Shown here piece by piece: positions 44,293 through 54,002 of a stretch of DNA of 64,000 nucleotides. This stretch comes from Croceibacterium mercuriale (GTDB taxonomy: Bacteria > Pseudomonadota > Alphaproteobacteria > Sphingomonadales > Sphingomonadaceae). Every line of letters begins with the position of its first letter. Position 1 is the stretch's first letter. The position numbers and the translations under genes are program-made. A model generated the notes under the pieces. It ran no database searches. It was not told where the DNA came from and saw only the letters and a program-made list of their open reading frames with translations. The stretch lies in assembly GCF_000802385.1 (NCBI RefSeq), contig NZ_JTDN01000001.1, forward strand, positions 1,247,501 through 1,311,500. The letters run 5' to 3'.

Positions 44293-45633
44293 TCAGGTCT
44301 CGGTGCGGCTTCGCCAGGCAGGATAGGCGTCGAGCACGCGCTGCGGCGTATTCACCCACCAGGCATAGCCGTTGCGGCGCCCTTCCGAGATGCCGTTCAC
44401 GTCATCATGGATGCTCTTGTCACGATCGCCGAAGATCGGCTGCCCGCTCACCACATCATAGTTGCGGGACCAGATCGGGCCGGCGCCCGGATGCGGGATC
44501 AGCTTGCGCCCTTCCCCCTCCACCCTGGTGAAGGCGACATCGTGCGTGGCCTTGCTGCGCAGCCAGGCGATCCCGCCCTCGATCGCGGTGCGCACCTCGG
44601 CTGCCGGGCGCGGCTCGCGCATCAGGAACAGCAGGATGTCCGTTGTTTCTCCACTCGCAATCGATCGTGGCTCGTAATTGCGGGCGGAAATCGGCTCCAG
44701 CGTCAGAGGGTCCACCTGCTGCGGCCAGCCGGTGCGTTGTCCGTCGACCCGGACCTGAGCCTGCAGGATCACGGCGGTCCCGCGCTCCACCGCTGCGCCA
44801 GCCTGGCTGCGCATGTCTCCGGGCACGAAGGCGAATCGCGGGTCTGTCGCCACATCGTGCAGCAGCATCATGACCTCGGCCATGCCATTATCGTTGAAGG
44901 TGATCCCGTCATGATAGCCGCCTTGCAGCGGCCACACCTGCGGCCAGCCGCCATTCGGGTATTGCGCCGCCAGCAGATAGCGGATCCCGCTGACGAAGCT
45001 GGCCCGGTAGGCGTCACCTTCCTGCCCCGGCACCGCTGCGGCGACGCGCGCCAGGTAGCGCAGTTCACCGGTGGTGGCGCCATTGTCGATCGTGCCGACA
45101 TAGATCCAGCGGCGATCATCCGGCTGGTCGAAATTGGTGGGATCAGGCACGGCCGGGCCACCATCGCTGCCATAGCGCTGCCCCGGCAGGCGCGGCGAAC
45201 CGGCCCGATCCAGGTTCTTGCTCCAACCCCCGGCAGGCGTCTGGAAGCTTGCGACGTTGTCGGCGATGCGCCTGGCGTCGGCACCGGCATACCAAACTGG
45301 ATCCTGATCCATGGGCATCGACTTGATCCCGGCGCCATGCGGTGCAGGCGATGGTGGCTGGCTCGCACCCGCAGGCAGCTCGGCTTGCAGCGACGCGCGG
45401 TCTGCACGCATCTGCGTGGCGGAACGCTGCAGATAGTCCAGCCAGCCCTGCCGCTGGGTAGCCGGCAGAGTTCCGATCCGCTCCGCATCGAGCGGCGGCG
45501 CCGGTACGTTGGTGCCGATCACCCTGGCTTCACCCGGCGAGATCGTAATGACGCCGCACGATGCGCCGATTGCCAGAAGAATGCCGGCGGTGCCTGTGCC
45601 GAACCGCCGCGCCCGCTTGTGTGATGCTCGCAT
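44293..45633 (-). CDS. Secreted pectate lyase, polysaccharide lyase family 10-like
   Basis: The 446-residue protein has an N-terminal export signal ([20 protein letters not shown]). The body shows PL10 pectate lyase hallmarks: [75 protein letters not shown], and the C-terminal [40 protein letters not shown]10 enzymes cleave polygalacturonate by calcium-assisted beta-elimination. It diverges from a TonB receptor; the 200-base promoter region holds a candidate GntR operator close to its start. Confidence 0.9.
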   Translation of the reverse strand: MRASHKRARRFGTGTAGILLAIGASCGVITISPGEARVIGTNVPAPPLDAERIGTLPATQRQGWLDYLQRSATQMRADRASLQAELPAGASQPPSPAPHGAGIKSMPMDQDPVWYAGADARRIADNVASFQTPAGGWSKNLDRAGSPRLPGQRYGSDGGPAVPDPTNFDQPDDRRWIYVGTIDNGATTGELRYLARVAAAVPGQEGDAYRASFVSGIRYLLAAQYPNGGWPQVWPLQGGYHDGITFNDNGMAEVMMLLHDVATDPRFAFVPGDMRSQAGAAVERGTAVILQAQVRVDGQRTGWPQQVDPLTLEPISARNYEPRSIASGETTDILLFLMREPRPAAEVRTAIEGGIAWLRSKATHDVAFTRVEGEGRKLIPHPGAGPIWSRNYDVVSGQPIFGDRDKSIHDDVNGISEGRRNGYAWWVNTPQRVLDAYPAWRSRTET

Positions 45634-45676
45634 GGTGCCTCTCCCTGCCGGTCACAGGCGATCCTGTGAGCCTGGT

Positions 45677-45689
45677 CTTGTCATACAAG
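45677..45689. promoter_or_regulatory. GntR/FadR-type palindrome CTTGTCATACAAG
   Basis: CTTG-TCATA-CAAG is a palindrome fitting TNGTNNNACNA, the FadR-subfamily GntR operator pattern. It lies 44 bases upstream of the pectate lyase start and is repeated in part near the TonB receptor gene. Confidence 0.5.
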
Positions 45690-45783
45690 AAATGATTGAC
45701 TTAATCGCTTGGCACAGCGCTGAAAGCCGCCGTCATTGGCAAAGTCACTTTTACCAATAATCCCCGTTGCCATAGAGGAAAGG

Positions 45784-45793
45784 TTGTCATACA
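45784..45793. promoter_or_regulatory. Second copy of TTGTCATACA
   Basis: The same ten bases as 45678-45687, in the same orientation, 106 bases apart and 46 bases before the chosen TonB receptor start. The right half-site is weaker (ATC instead of AAG). Confidence 0.4.
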
Positions 45794-45838
45794 TCTTTGC
45801 TCAGCCGGCGCAACAGACCGGATCATGAGGAGCGGATG

Positions 45839-48800
45839 ATGCACGAGGGGCTTGGTGCGCGCGCAGGGACGCGTATCCTGAAGAGTGGCGGCACAATGCA
45901 GGCGCAAGGTGGATCGATGCTGCGCAAGGCGCGGACGCGGTCAGCCATTTCGTTGCTGGCCGTGGCGATCGCAGGCGGCGGAACGGCCGTGCACGCGCAG
46001 GACGCGGTGCAGCAGCAGGGCACGCGGGCTGACAGCCGCACTCCTCCGTCCACGGGCGGCAGCACGCCCACCGCGCAGACCTCGGCCGTTGCCGGCCCCG
46101 GCATTGCCAACAGCACGGTTCCTTCGAACGAGACCATCTCCGGCCCCGCACCGCAGGACGGCAACCAGCCGGTCGATCGCGCCGCCGCCGAAGGTGACGA
46201 GATCCTCGTGACCGGCGTTCGCCAGGCGGAGCAGTCCGCCATCGCCCGCAAGCGTACCGCCCGCACCGCGCAGGACTCGATCGTGGCGGACGATGTCGGC
46301 CAGTTCCCCGACAAGAACGCAGCCGAAGCCATTTCGCGTATCGCCGGTGTTGCGCTGGACGTCGGCGATTCCGGCGAACAGGGTGGTTTCACCATTCGCG
46401 GCCAGTCCGCCGACCTGATCCGCATCGAGGTGGACGGCATGACCACGCTGCCCTCTGGCGGCGGCACCGGCGGTCGCGCAGCGACAGTCGGCGAGCTGTC
46501 ATCCGACCTCATCAAGAGCGTGGACGTCATCAAGGGTCAGACGGCCGACATGACACCGGGCGGCGTCGGCGGCACGGTCAAGATCGAGCAGCGGACCGGT
46601 CTGGACTTCAAGGACCCGCTGTATCGCCTGAACGTCCAGGCCGCGTACCAGACGCTGAGCGAGGACTTCAACCCGCGCATCAACGCGATCGCCACCCAGA
46701 AGTTCTTCGACGATCGCGTCGGCCTGATCATCAACGGCACGTACGAAAAGCAGTCGATCGGCACTGATTACTCGCGCGTATCGCGCGCGCAGCAGGGCTA
46801 TATCCCGCTGGGCGATCTCGACAATTCGCCGGAAAAGACCTTCACGACTCCCTTCGATCCAGCTGCGGCAGCGGTCACGAGCAAGGCGGGCTGCGCCGCG
46901 CTGACCACCACCGGCATCAACAGCCGCCTAAACTGCTATGCCCAGTGGGAGGATCTGGTCCCGTCCTACGTTCGGCCAGGCCGGCAGATCCGCGGCGAAG
47001 AACGGTTTTCACTGCAGGCGCGGGTAGACTGGGAGATCAATGACGATCTGGTCGCCTTCGTCTCGTACAATCCGAACATCCGGAAGGTAAATTCGCAGGA
47101 CTACAACTACAGCGTTGCCATCCCTGTCGGCACCACCGGCACGAACGGTCTGCTTGCCACGTCGAACATCCGCAATGTGGTGGTCAACGAGAACCACTAT
47201 GTGACGTCGTTTGACATGGTCAACCGGCCGGCGAACGTTGCCGCCACGGTCCCGGGCTACATCAACAATAATCGGCTTACGACAGAGAACCGCGACATTC
47301 GCCGCGATGCCGAGCAGTACTACACCCAGGGCGGATTGGACTTCATTTCTGGGCCATGGGTGATCAAGGGGCGTGTTCAGTACAGCCTCTCCAAGTTCCA
47401 GCGGCAGGATATCGCTGTCCGCGCCTTTGCGCCGTTGGATACGGCCAGCTTCGCGCTGCAACCGGACAGCGGCTTGTGGACAATCGAAGCGCCGGGCGTC
47501 GATCAGACCAACCCGGCCTCCTACTACCCGGTCATCGGCACGACGGGGTTCAGCGGCAATGCGCAGATCGACGTCATTCCTGAAGCGAACCGCAACAGCG
47601 AATGGAACTACCAGCTCGATGCCGAACACTTCTTCGAAGATTTCGGGCCGCTGACTCGTATCAAGGCGGGCGTCCAGCACCGCACCCGCAAGAACGACAC
47701 CTATAACGAAACCGGCTACATCATCACGCCGGGAACCGTGCTGTCGCGTGCCCGCAGCATCGACCAGGTTCGCGCCTGCGATCCGACGCGCACCACGGCT
47801 GCCGCCCCTTGCGTGTTCGGCTCCGCACCAGCATCGATTACGCCGGCCAACGTCAACACCACGACCGACCGGCTCAACAAGCTGCACACCCTCACGGTCG
47901 AGCAGTACCAGAACATCCTGAACGCATCGCTCCTCACCCTGCCGGGTGCTGGTCGCGACGATGGAACGATCAACTGGGGCGCGCTCGACGCTCAGGTATT
48001 CGCCCGTGAACTCGGCAAGTACGCTGATCTCAGCAGCTGGAACCTCGACTGTCTGTACGAATGCATCGCGTCCGACGGCCAGACCTACGAGCGGCCGCCT
48101 TATCATACGGACGAGATCACCTCGTCGGCCTACATCATGGCCGATTTCGCGGTGCGGCCGTTCGGCGTGTTGTTAGAGGGCAATGCCGGCGTCCGGTACC
48201 AGCGCATCAAGGTGGATGCCGCGCCGGTCATCGACTTCAGCAATCGCACCGCCACACCGGGCGTTGGTGACAACGGGTTGCCGACCTACAATGTCGCGAA
48301 TGTCCTGATCCGCCGCGACGTTGGCTCCATCCAGCGCACCAGCGAGGACTGGCTGCCCAGCTTCAACCTGGCGGCCTGGCCGGTGGAAGATGTGCTGGGC
48401 CTGCGCTATTCCATCGCCAAGCAGCGCGCGCGTCCCAGCCTTGCCCAGCTCACCGGCGCTGCCGTCTCCAACTGCGGCATTGTGGCCCCCGGATTGCGGG
48501 AGCAGCTGGAGCAGTTCCTGGCGCAGAACCCCGGCGCCATCCAGGATGACGATCCGAACACGGATGACGATGCGGAGGCAGGGAACATCCTCGACTCCTT
48601 CGTCAATCGGTGCAACGGCCGGATCGGCAACCCCGAACTCGCCGGCTATGGCGCGACCACGCAGAACCTGTCGCTGGAATGGTACCCCAACGCGGATACG
48701 CAGTTGACCGGCGCGATCTACCAGATTGCGGTGAAGACCGGCCGGCCGGAGAACGTCTCGACCGACGGCTACGTGCTTGCCGGAAACAACTATGCAGTCG

Positions 48801-49387
48801 ACACCTACCGTGACGGCCCTGGCGGACTGAAGCAGCGCGGGTTCGAGATCGCCGGTCGCACCGCCTTCACCTTCCTGCCTGGACCGCTGCAGTATCTGGG
48901 TGGCGGCTTCAACTACTCCTATACGGAGTCGAATGAAGAGACGAGCGAGGTCGATCTGTTCACGGGCATTGCCCTGCCGCCGCGGTCGCAGTCGAAGTAC
49001 TACTACAATGTCAATCTGTGGTACGATGATGGCAAGCTCAATGCCCGTGTCGCCTACCAGCGTCGTGCGATGTTCTACGATCGCACTGACCCTGATGCGG
49101 AAAACCGCATCCCCGCCAGCGCCGGCCTCGATGGCTCTACGGCTACCAGCTACTTCAAGACCGTTCCGCCGGTCTACAAGACAGGATCAGAGAACCTCGA
49201 TGCGCGCGCATCGTACCAGCTATTCCCCAAGCTGCAGCTGTTCGTGGAAGGCAAGAACCTGCTGAACACCTCGATCGGCAAGTATACGCCTAACGAGTTC
49301 CGCACGATCGGCGGAGACACTCCGTACATGTTCGACGAGGTGTTCGTCGGTCGCACCTTCTACTTCGGCATCATCGCCGATCTTTAA
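45839..49387 (+). CDS. TonB-dependent receptor, carbohydrate (TonB-Xanth-Caul) type
   Basis: AGGAG stands six bases before ATG 45839, giving 1182 residues; ATG 45917 at the start of the signal peptide (MLRKARTRSAISLLAVAIAG, cleavage after VHAQ) is an alternative. A Thr/Pro/Gly-rich linker leads to the TonB box DEILVTGVR, the plug (DDVGQFPDKNAAEAISRIAGV) and a 22-strand barrel ending in a short hydrophobic strand. The FPDKN pattern is that of the Xanthomonas/Caulobacter oligosaccharide receptors. With pectate lyase on one side and a six-hairpin protein on the other, it probably imports pectin oligosaccharides (inference). Followed by a strong terminator-like hairpin. Confidence 0.93.
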   Translation: MHEGLGARAGTRILKSGGTMQAQGGSMLRKARTRSAISLLAVAIAGGGTAVHAQDAVQQQGTRADSRTPPSTGGSTPTAQTSAVAGPGIANSTVPSNETISGPAPQDGNQPVDRAAAEGDEILVTGVRQAEQSAIARKRTARTAQDSIVADDVGQFPDKNAAEAISRIAGVALDVGDSGEQGGFTIRGQSADLIRIEVDGMTTLPSGGGTGGRAATVGELSSDLIKSVDVIKGQTADMTPGGVGGTVKIEQRTGLDFKDPLYRLNVQAAYQTLSEDFNPRINAIATQKFFDDRVGLIINGTYEKQSIGTDYSRVSRAQQGYIPLGDLDNSPEKTFTTPFDPAAAAVTSKAGCAALTTTGINSRLNCYAQWEDLVPSYVRPGRQIRGEERFSLQARVDWEINDDLVAFVSYNPNIRKVNSQDYNYSVAIPVGTTGTNGLLATSNIRNVVVNENHYVTSFDMVNRPANVAATVPGYINNNRLTTENRDIRRDAEQYYTQGGLDFISGPWVIKGRVQYSLSKFQRQDIAVRAFAPLDTASFALQPDSGLWTIEAPGVDQTNPASYYPVIGTTGFSGNAQIDVIPEANRNSEWNYQLDAEHFFEDFGPLTRIKAGVQHRTRKNDTYNETGYIITPGTVLSRARSIDQVRACDPTRTTAAAPCVFGSAPASITPANVNTTTDRLNKLHTLTVEQYQNILNASLLTLPGAGRDDGTINWGALDAQVFARELGKYADLSSWNLDCLYECIASDGQTYERPPYHTDEITSSAYIMADFAVRPFGVLLEGNAGVRYQRIKVDAAPVIDFSNRTATPGVGDNGLPTYNVANVLIRRDVGSIQRTSEDWLPSFNLAAWPVEDVLGLRYSIAKQRARPSLAQLTGAAVSNCGIVAPGLREQLEQFLAQNPGAIQDDDPNTDDDAEAGNILDSFVNRCNGRIGNPELAGYGATTQNLSLEWYPNADTQLTGAIYQIAVKTGRPENVSTDGYVLAGNNYAVDTYRDGPGGLKQRGFEIAGRTAFTFLPGPLQYLGGGFNYSYTESNEETSEVDLFTGIALPPRSQSKYYYNVNLWYDDGKLNARVAYQRRAMFYDRTDPDAENRIPASAGLDGSTATSYFKTVPPVYKTGSENLDARASYQLFPKLQLFVEGKNLLNTSIGKYTPNEFRTIGGDTPYMFDEVFVGRTFYFGIIADL

Positions 49388-49410
49388 ATCCTCCTCCCCA
49401 GAGGACCCTC

Positions 49411-49446
49411 GCCCGGCTTCCATTCGTGGAAGCCGGGCGTTCTTTT
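49411..49446 (+). terminator. Very stable hairpin with TTCG tetraloop
   Basis: GCCCGGCTTCCA, loop TTCG, TGGAAGCCGGGC: twelve perfect pairs closing a UUCG tetraloop, then GTTCTTTT. It lies between the TonB receptor and the downstream gene, ending just before the latter's ribosome-binding site (GAGGAA). Confidence 0.85.
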
Positions 49447-49461
49447 CAGAGGAATGCGGAT

Positions 49462-52400
49462 ATGCCCCGCCCGTTCATCTTGCTGGCAAGCGCGCTGGCG
49501 CTGACGACCGCCCTGACCCAGCCGATGCTGGCGCAGACGCTGGTCGCCACAGGCGGCGTCGCGCCCAACCGTGAAGGTGAGCTGGCCCGCCCGGTCCGCT
49601 ACACGCCCGATGGCGACGCCTTCCGGATCGAGAACGGGACCGAGCGCTACAACCGTCCGCTTTACGGCGGCAACACGGCCTTCCGGGTCGATGGCGGCGA
49701 CCGGCCGGAGTTCGTGCTCTATCTGCCGGGGCGCGGCGGAAACCTGCGCTTCGCCGTGCGGCTGGCGGACGGCACGTACTGGTGGCTGCACGAGGCCGAG
49801 GCCATCACCACCCATTATCGCCCGGGTGAACTGACCTACCGCATCACTGATCGACGCCTCGGGACGGGCGCGATCGAGCTGGTCGCGGTCGCCCTGGCCG
49901 ACACCGAAGGTCTGGCGATCCATGCCGGGGGCGACGGCCTCCCGCCCGATACACAGCTGGCCTGGGCGTTTGGCGGTGTGAATGGCCAGCGGGGTACGCG
50001 CGATGGCGACATCGGCACGGAAAAGGTGCCGATCAGCGAATGGTTCGGGTTCCAGCCGGCCTTCGCTCAGGACAACATCGTGGAGCCGCTGGATGACGGT
50101 TTCAGCGTGAGCGGCAAGCCCGGCATGATCACCGGCACGTTGCGGAACGGCGGTGTCACCGGCACCGCACCCGGGGAAGCATGGAACAGTCCGGCGGATC
50201 TGTTTGCCGGCCCGGCCACCAACGTCGCTCCGGAGCGGCCGGTGATGACCGGCAGCCTGCAGCTGGACGGCGACGGTGGCTTCCTGGTGCTGCAGCGCAC
50301 CGCCTATGCGCCGGCCGCCAATACCGATCTGTCGACCTATGCCGCGGTCAGTGCCGATCGCCGGGCGCCCCCGCCTTTGCCGCCGCTGGCGCCGCCCTAC
50401 CCCAGCGATGCGCTGCCGCAGGTATTCGCCGACGCCCGGGCGCACTTTGCGGAACTGCGCGGCCGGGTGCGGATCGTTACCCCGGACCCGTGGCTGAACG
50501 CCGCGGCCGCCTCCCTGAACGTCGCTGCCGATGCTGTATGGGACGGCCCGCAGGCCGCCATCATGCATGGTGCGGTCGCATGGCGCACCAAGCTGGTCGG
50601 CTGGCGTGGACCCTATGCGCTCGACGCGCTCGGCTGGCACGATCGTGCCCGCGCCAATTTCCGCGCCTGGCTGCCACGCCAGAACACCGATCCGATCCCC
50701 GCGACGATCCCGCCGGCGGATACCGACAGCAACCTTGCCCGCAACGAAAGTGCGCTGCACTCCAACGGTGACCTGGCGAACGCGCATTACGACATGAACG
50801 CCGTGTTCGTGGACGCGCTGTTCCGGCATATCGCGTGGACCGGCGACCTCGATTTCGCGCGCGAGGCTTGGCCGGCGATCCAGCGTCACCTCGCATGGGA
50901 GCAGCGGCTGTTCCGCCGCCCGTTCGGATCCGACGGCCTGCCGCTGTACGAGGCCTATGCGCAGATCTGGGCCAGCGACGATGTCGGGTACAATGGCGGC
51001 GGCGTCGCCTATGCCTCCGCCTACAACCTGTTCCACAATCGGCAGGCCGCCAGCCTCGCCCGCGCGCTAGGCGAGGATGCCACGCCGTTCGAGGCCGAGG
51101 CGGAGGCGATCGGTCGGGCCATGCGCGCGCATCTGTGGCTGCCGGAACGCGGCCACTTTGCCGAGTACCGCGACTTCCTGGGCGAACAGGCCACGCACCC
51201 GGCCGCCGGTCTGTGGAGTTTCTACCATGTGCTGGATTCCGGTGTGCCGGACCGGCAGGAAGCGTGGCGGATGGCGGATGCCGTCGCCAGCACCATGCCC
51301 ATGCTGCCGGTCGAAGGGCCGGGTGTGCCCGGTGAACGGCAGCATGGCGTCTATGCCAGCAGCAACTGGATGCCCTACACCTGGTCCGTCAACAATGTGG
51401 TGATGGGGGAAAACCTGCACACCGCGCTCGGCCTGTGGCAGGCCGGCCGGGCGGAGGACGCCTACACGCTCGCGCGTAGCGCCCTGCTCGCCAGCATGTT
51501 CATGGGCATCAGCCCGGGCAATGTCGGCTCCATGAACTATCTCGACGTCTACCGACGGGAGGCGCAGCGCGACTTCGCCGATGGCTCAGGCGTCATGGCC
51601 CGCACGCTGGTGGAGGGTCTGTTCGGTGTAAGACCCGATGCACTGGCCCGCAGCCTGACCGTACAGCCCGGTCTGCCCGCCGCGTGGGACCATGCCGAGC
51701 TGCACCATCCCGACCTGTCGCTCAGCTTCCGCCGCGATGGCGCGGAAGACCGCTGGACCCTGCGCCAGACAGGCGATCGCTTCGCCCGCTTGCATCTGCG
51801 CCTGCCGGCCCGGCGGGATCAGGTTGCCGCCGTCACCGTCGCCGGTCAGCCGGCAGAATGGCAGGTGGATGAAACCGCGGTCGGTGCCCCGGCGATCCTG
51901 ATCGCCGCCCCCCTTGGCGCGGAGGCCGAGGTGGTGGTGCGCTGGGCCGGCGACGCGATCGCGCCAGCGACCGGCGCCGGCAGTCGCTTCGCAGCCCGGC
52001 AGCAGGGCGCCATGCGCTGGTGGGTGCCGACCGGCCCTGTCGCCGAACAGCCGGTCACACCGATCGTGACGGACTCGGCTCCGACCGGTGCGCAACGCAC
52101 AGTGGATCTTGCCCCCTTCTTCAACGACGCGGTTACCGCGATCTTCGCGTCAGGCAAGTATGTCAGCCCGCGCTCGCCCTTTGCCTCGCTGGCGCTGCCG
52201 TCACAGGGACTCGGCGCCTGGGCCGGGCACGTCAACGCCACCGCCACCATCGACGATGCGGGGCTGCGGCAGGCGGTGCAGGCCGGCGGCGGCTGGTTCA
52301 CCCTGCCCGATGGCGGGCGGTTCGCCATGCCGGCGAGCGGCAAGAACGCGCTGTTCGTGTCGAAGTGGGATAATTACCCGGACGAGGTCACCCTGCCCCT

Positions 52401-52815
52401 GTCCGGCAGCGGCCGCTTCCTGCGCCTGCTGATGGCCGGCACCACCAATGCCATGCAGAGCCGGATCGACAATGGCGAGGTGATCGTCACCTACACCGAT
52501 GGCACCACCGCCCGACTGGCGCTGCACAATCCCACCACCTGGTGGCCGATCGAGCGAGACTACCTGCCCGACGATTACCAGTTCCGTATCCCGGGTCCGC
52601 GCCCCTTGCGTGTCGACTTGGCCACCGCGCGGGTTCGGCAGGGCGGCGAAGCGGGTGCGGGTACCGGACCGGAGTCACGCATCGAGGGCGGCTCGGCCAC
52701 CGTGCTCGGCCTGCAGCTCGATCCGGCGCGCCAGCTGCAATCCCTGACTGTCCGTGCCCGCGCGAACGAGGTGGTCATCGGCCTGCTCGCCGCCACGATC
52801 GATGGCGGAGCGTAA
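49462..52815 (+). CDS. Secreted six-hairpin (DUF4450-like) putative glycoside hydrolase
   Basis: From ATG 49462 (GAGGAA upstream) the protein has 1117 residues with a signal peptide ending PMLAQ. An N-terminal beta-sandwich (NRPLYGGNTAFRVDGGDRPEFVLYLPGRGG) is followed by an alpha/alpha barrel region (about 340-750): WDGPQAAIMHGAVAWRTKLVGWRGPYALDALGWHDRAR, NAHYDMNAVFVDALFRHIAWTGD, YASSNWMPYTWSVNNVVMGEN. The C-terminal 350 residues are beta-rich. The layout resembles DUF4450 proteins of Bacteroidetes pectin loci; catalytic residues are not assigned. Position after a TonB receptor and near a pectate lyase suggests a role on pectin side chains (inference). Confidence 0.75.
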   Translation: MPRPFILLASALALTTALTQPMLAQTLVATGGVAPNREGELARPVRYTPDGDAFRIENGTERYNRPLYGGNTAFRVDGGDRPEFVLYLPGRGGNLRFAVRLADGTYWWLHEAEAITTHYRPGELTYRITDRRLGTGAIELVAVALADTEGLAIHAGGDGLPPDTQLAWAFGGVNGQRGTRDGDIGTEKVPISEWFGFQPAFAQDNIVEPLDDGFSVSGKPGMITGTLRNGGVTGTAPGEAWNSPADLFAGPATNVAPERPVMTGSLQLDGDGGFLVLQRTAYAPAANTDLSTYAAVSADRRAPPPLPPLAPPYPSDALPQVFADARAHFAELRGRVRIVTPDPWLNAAAASLNVAADAVWDGPQAAIMHGAVAWRTKLVGWRGPYALDALGWHDRARANFRAWLPRQNTDPIPATIPPADTDSNLARNESALHSNGDLANAHYDMNAVFVDALFRHIAWTGDLDFAREAWPAIQRHLAWEQRLFRRPFGSDGLPLYEAYAQIWASDDVGYNGGGVAYASAYNLFHNRQAASLARALGEDATPFEAEAEAIGRAMRAHLWLPERGHFAEYRDFLGEQATHPAAGLWSFYHVLDSGVPDRQEAWRMADAVASTMPMLPVEGPGVPGERQHGVYASSNWMPYTWSVNNVVMGENLHTALGLWQAGRAEDAYTLARSALLASMFMGISPGNVGSMNYLDVYRREAQRDFADGSGVMARTLVEGLFGVRPDALARSLTVQPGLPAAWDHAELHHPDLSLSFRRDGAEDRWTLRQTGDRFARLHLRLPARRDQVAAVTVAGQPAEWQVDETAVGAPAILIAAPLGAEAEVVVRWAGDAIAPATGAGSRFAARQQGAMRWWVPTGPVAEQPVTPIVTDSAPTGAQRTVDLAPFFNDAVTAIFASGKYVSPRSPFASLALPSQGLGAWAGHVNATATIDDAGLRQAVQAGGGWFTLPDGGRFAMPASGKNALFVSKWDNYPDEVTLPLSGSGRFLRLLMAGTTNAMQSRIDNGEVIVTYTDGTTARLALHNPTTWWPIERDYLPDDYQFRIPGPRPLRVDLATARVRQGGEAGAGTGPESRIEGGSATVLGLQLDPARQLQSLTVRARANEVVIGLLAATIDGGA

Positions 52816-52823
52816 GGTCGACC

Positions 52824-54002
52824 TCAGCTCAGCCGGTTGCGAAAATCCTCGTACTCGAACCGCTTGATGCATTCGAGCGCATCCGTCTCGCTGTCCCACA
52901 GCCAGATGGAGGGGAGCGGCACGCCGTTGAAGGTGGTGGTCTTCACCATCGAATAATGCGCCTGATCCAGGAAGGCGAAGCGCGCGCCGGGCTGAGCGGG
53001 CACCGGCAGGCGATAGTCGCCGATCACGTCCCCCGCCAGGCAGGACGGACCACCCAGCCTGACAGGTTCGCCCTGCACATCGCTGTCCTCGCCCAGCATG
53101 GCCGGGCGATACGGCGCCTCGATCACGTCGGGCATGTGGCAGGTCGCCGAAATGTCCGTGATCGCCAGCGGCATGGCGTTCCAGTGCGTGTCCAGCACCG
53201 TGCCCACCAGAATGCCGGCATCCAGCGCCACGGCCTCGCCCGGCTCCAGGTAGATCTCGGCACCGGTATCCTCGGCCACGTCGCGCAGGAATTCTACCAG
53301 TTCGTCGCGCTGGTAATCGGCGCGGGTGATGTGATGCCCACCGCCGAAGTTCAGCCATTTGATCTGCCCGAAATAGGGCTCCAGATGATCGAACAGCTTG
53401 TCCCAGGTCCGCTTCAGCGGCTCCAGATCCTGCTCGCACAAGGTATGCAGGTGAATGCCATCCACCATCGCCATGTGTTCTTCGGTCAGCTGGTCGATCG
53501 GCCAGCCCAGCCGGCTGTGCGGCGCACACGGATCGTAGCGGGGCACCTCGCCTTCGGCATGCAGCGGGTTCACGCGCAGGCCGATGTCGAAGTTGCCGCC
53601 ACGTACCCGGGCATCATCCAGGATCAGACTGGCGCGTTCGAGCTGCGCCGGTGAGTTGAAGATCACGTGGTCGGACAGACGGCAGATCTCGGGCAGGTCC
53701 TCCGGCTTGTAGGCCGCGCAATAGGTCGCGATCTCGCCGTCATAGAACTCGGATGCCAGCCGCGCCTCCCACAGACCGGAGGTGCATACGCCGTCCAGGT
53801 ACTCGCCGATGATCGGCGCGACCGACCACATGGAGAACGCCTTCAGCGCCGCCAGCACCTTGATGCCCGCAGCATCGCGCACATCCGCCAGGATCTGCAG
53901 GTTGGCGCGCAGCTTCGCCGCGTCGATGACGAATGCCGGGCTGTCCACCCGGCTCAGGTCGAATTGGGCGAAGGCGCCCGGATCACCGGCTCTGGTTTCC
54001 AT
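52824..54002 (-). CDS. nspC: Carboxynorspermidine decarboxylase
   Basis: The 392-residue enzyme belongs to the alanine-racemase-fold decarboxylases. The PLP Lys is in KVLAALKAFSMW (Lys54); GWPIDQLTEEHM, the glycine loop WLNFGGGHHITR and EIYLEPGEAVALDAG follow, with the intersubunit GGPSCLAGDVIGDY. It decarboxylates carboxy(nor)spermidine in the aspartate-semialdehyde route to (nor)spermidine. It is last in the operon; its ATG overlaps the stop of the lipoprotein gene (TGATG). Confidence 0.94.
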   Translation of the reverse strand: METRAGDPGAFAQFDLSRVDSPAFVIDAAKLRANLQILADVRDAAGIKVLAALKAFSMWSVAPIIGEYLDGVCTSGLWEARLASEFYDGEIATYCAAYKPEDLPEICRLSDHVIFNSPAQLERASLILDDARVRGGNFDIGLRVNPLHAEGEVPRYDPCAPHSRLGWPIDQLTEEHMAMVDGIHLHTLCEQDLEPLKRTWDKLFDHLEPYFGQIKWLNFGGGHHITRADYQRDELVEFLRDVAEDTGAEIYLEPGEAVALDAGILVGTVLDTHWNAMPLAITDISATCHMPDVIEAPYRPAMLGEDSDVQGEPVRLGGPSCLAGDVIGDYRLPVPAQPGARFAFLDQAHYSMVKTTTFNGVPLPSIWLWDSETDALECIKRFEYEDFRNRLS

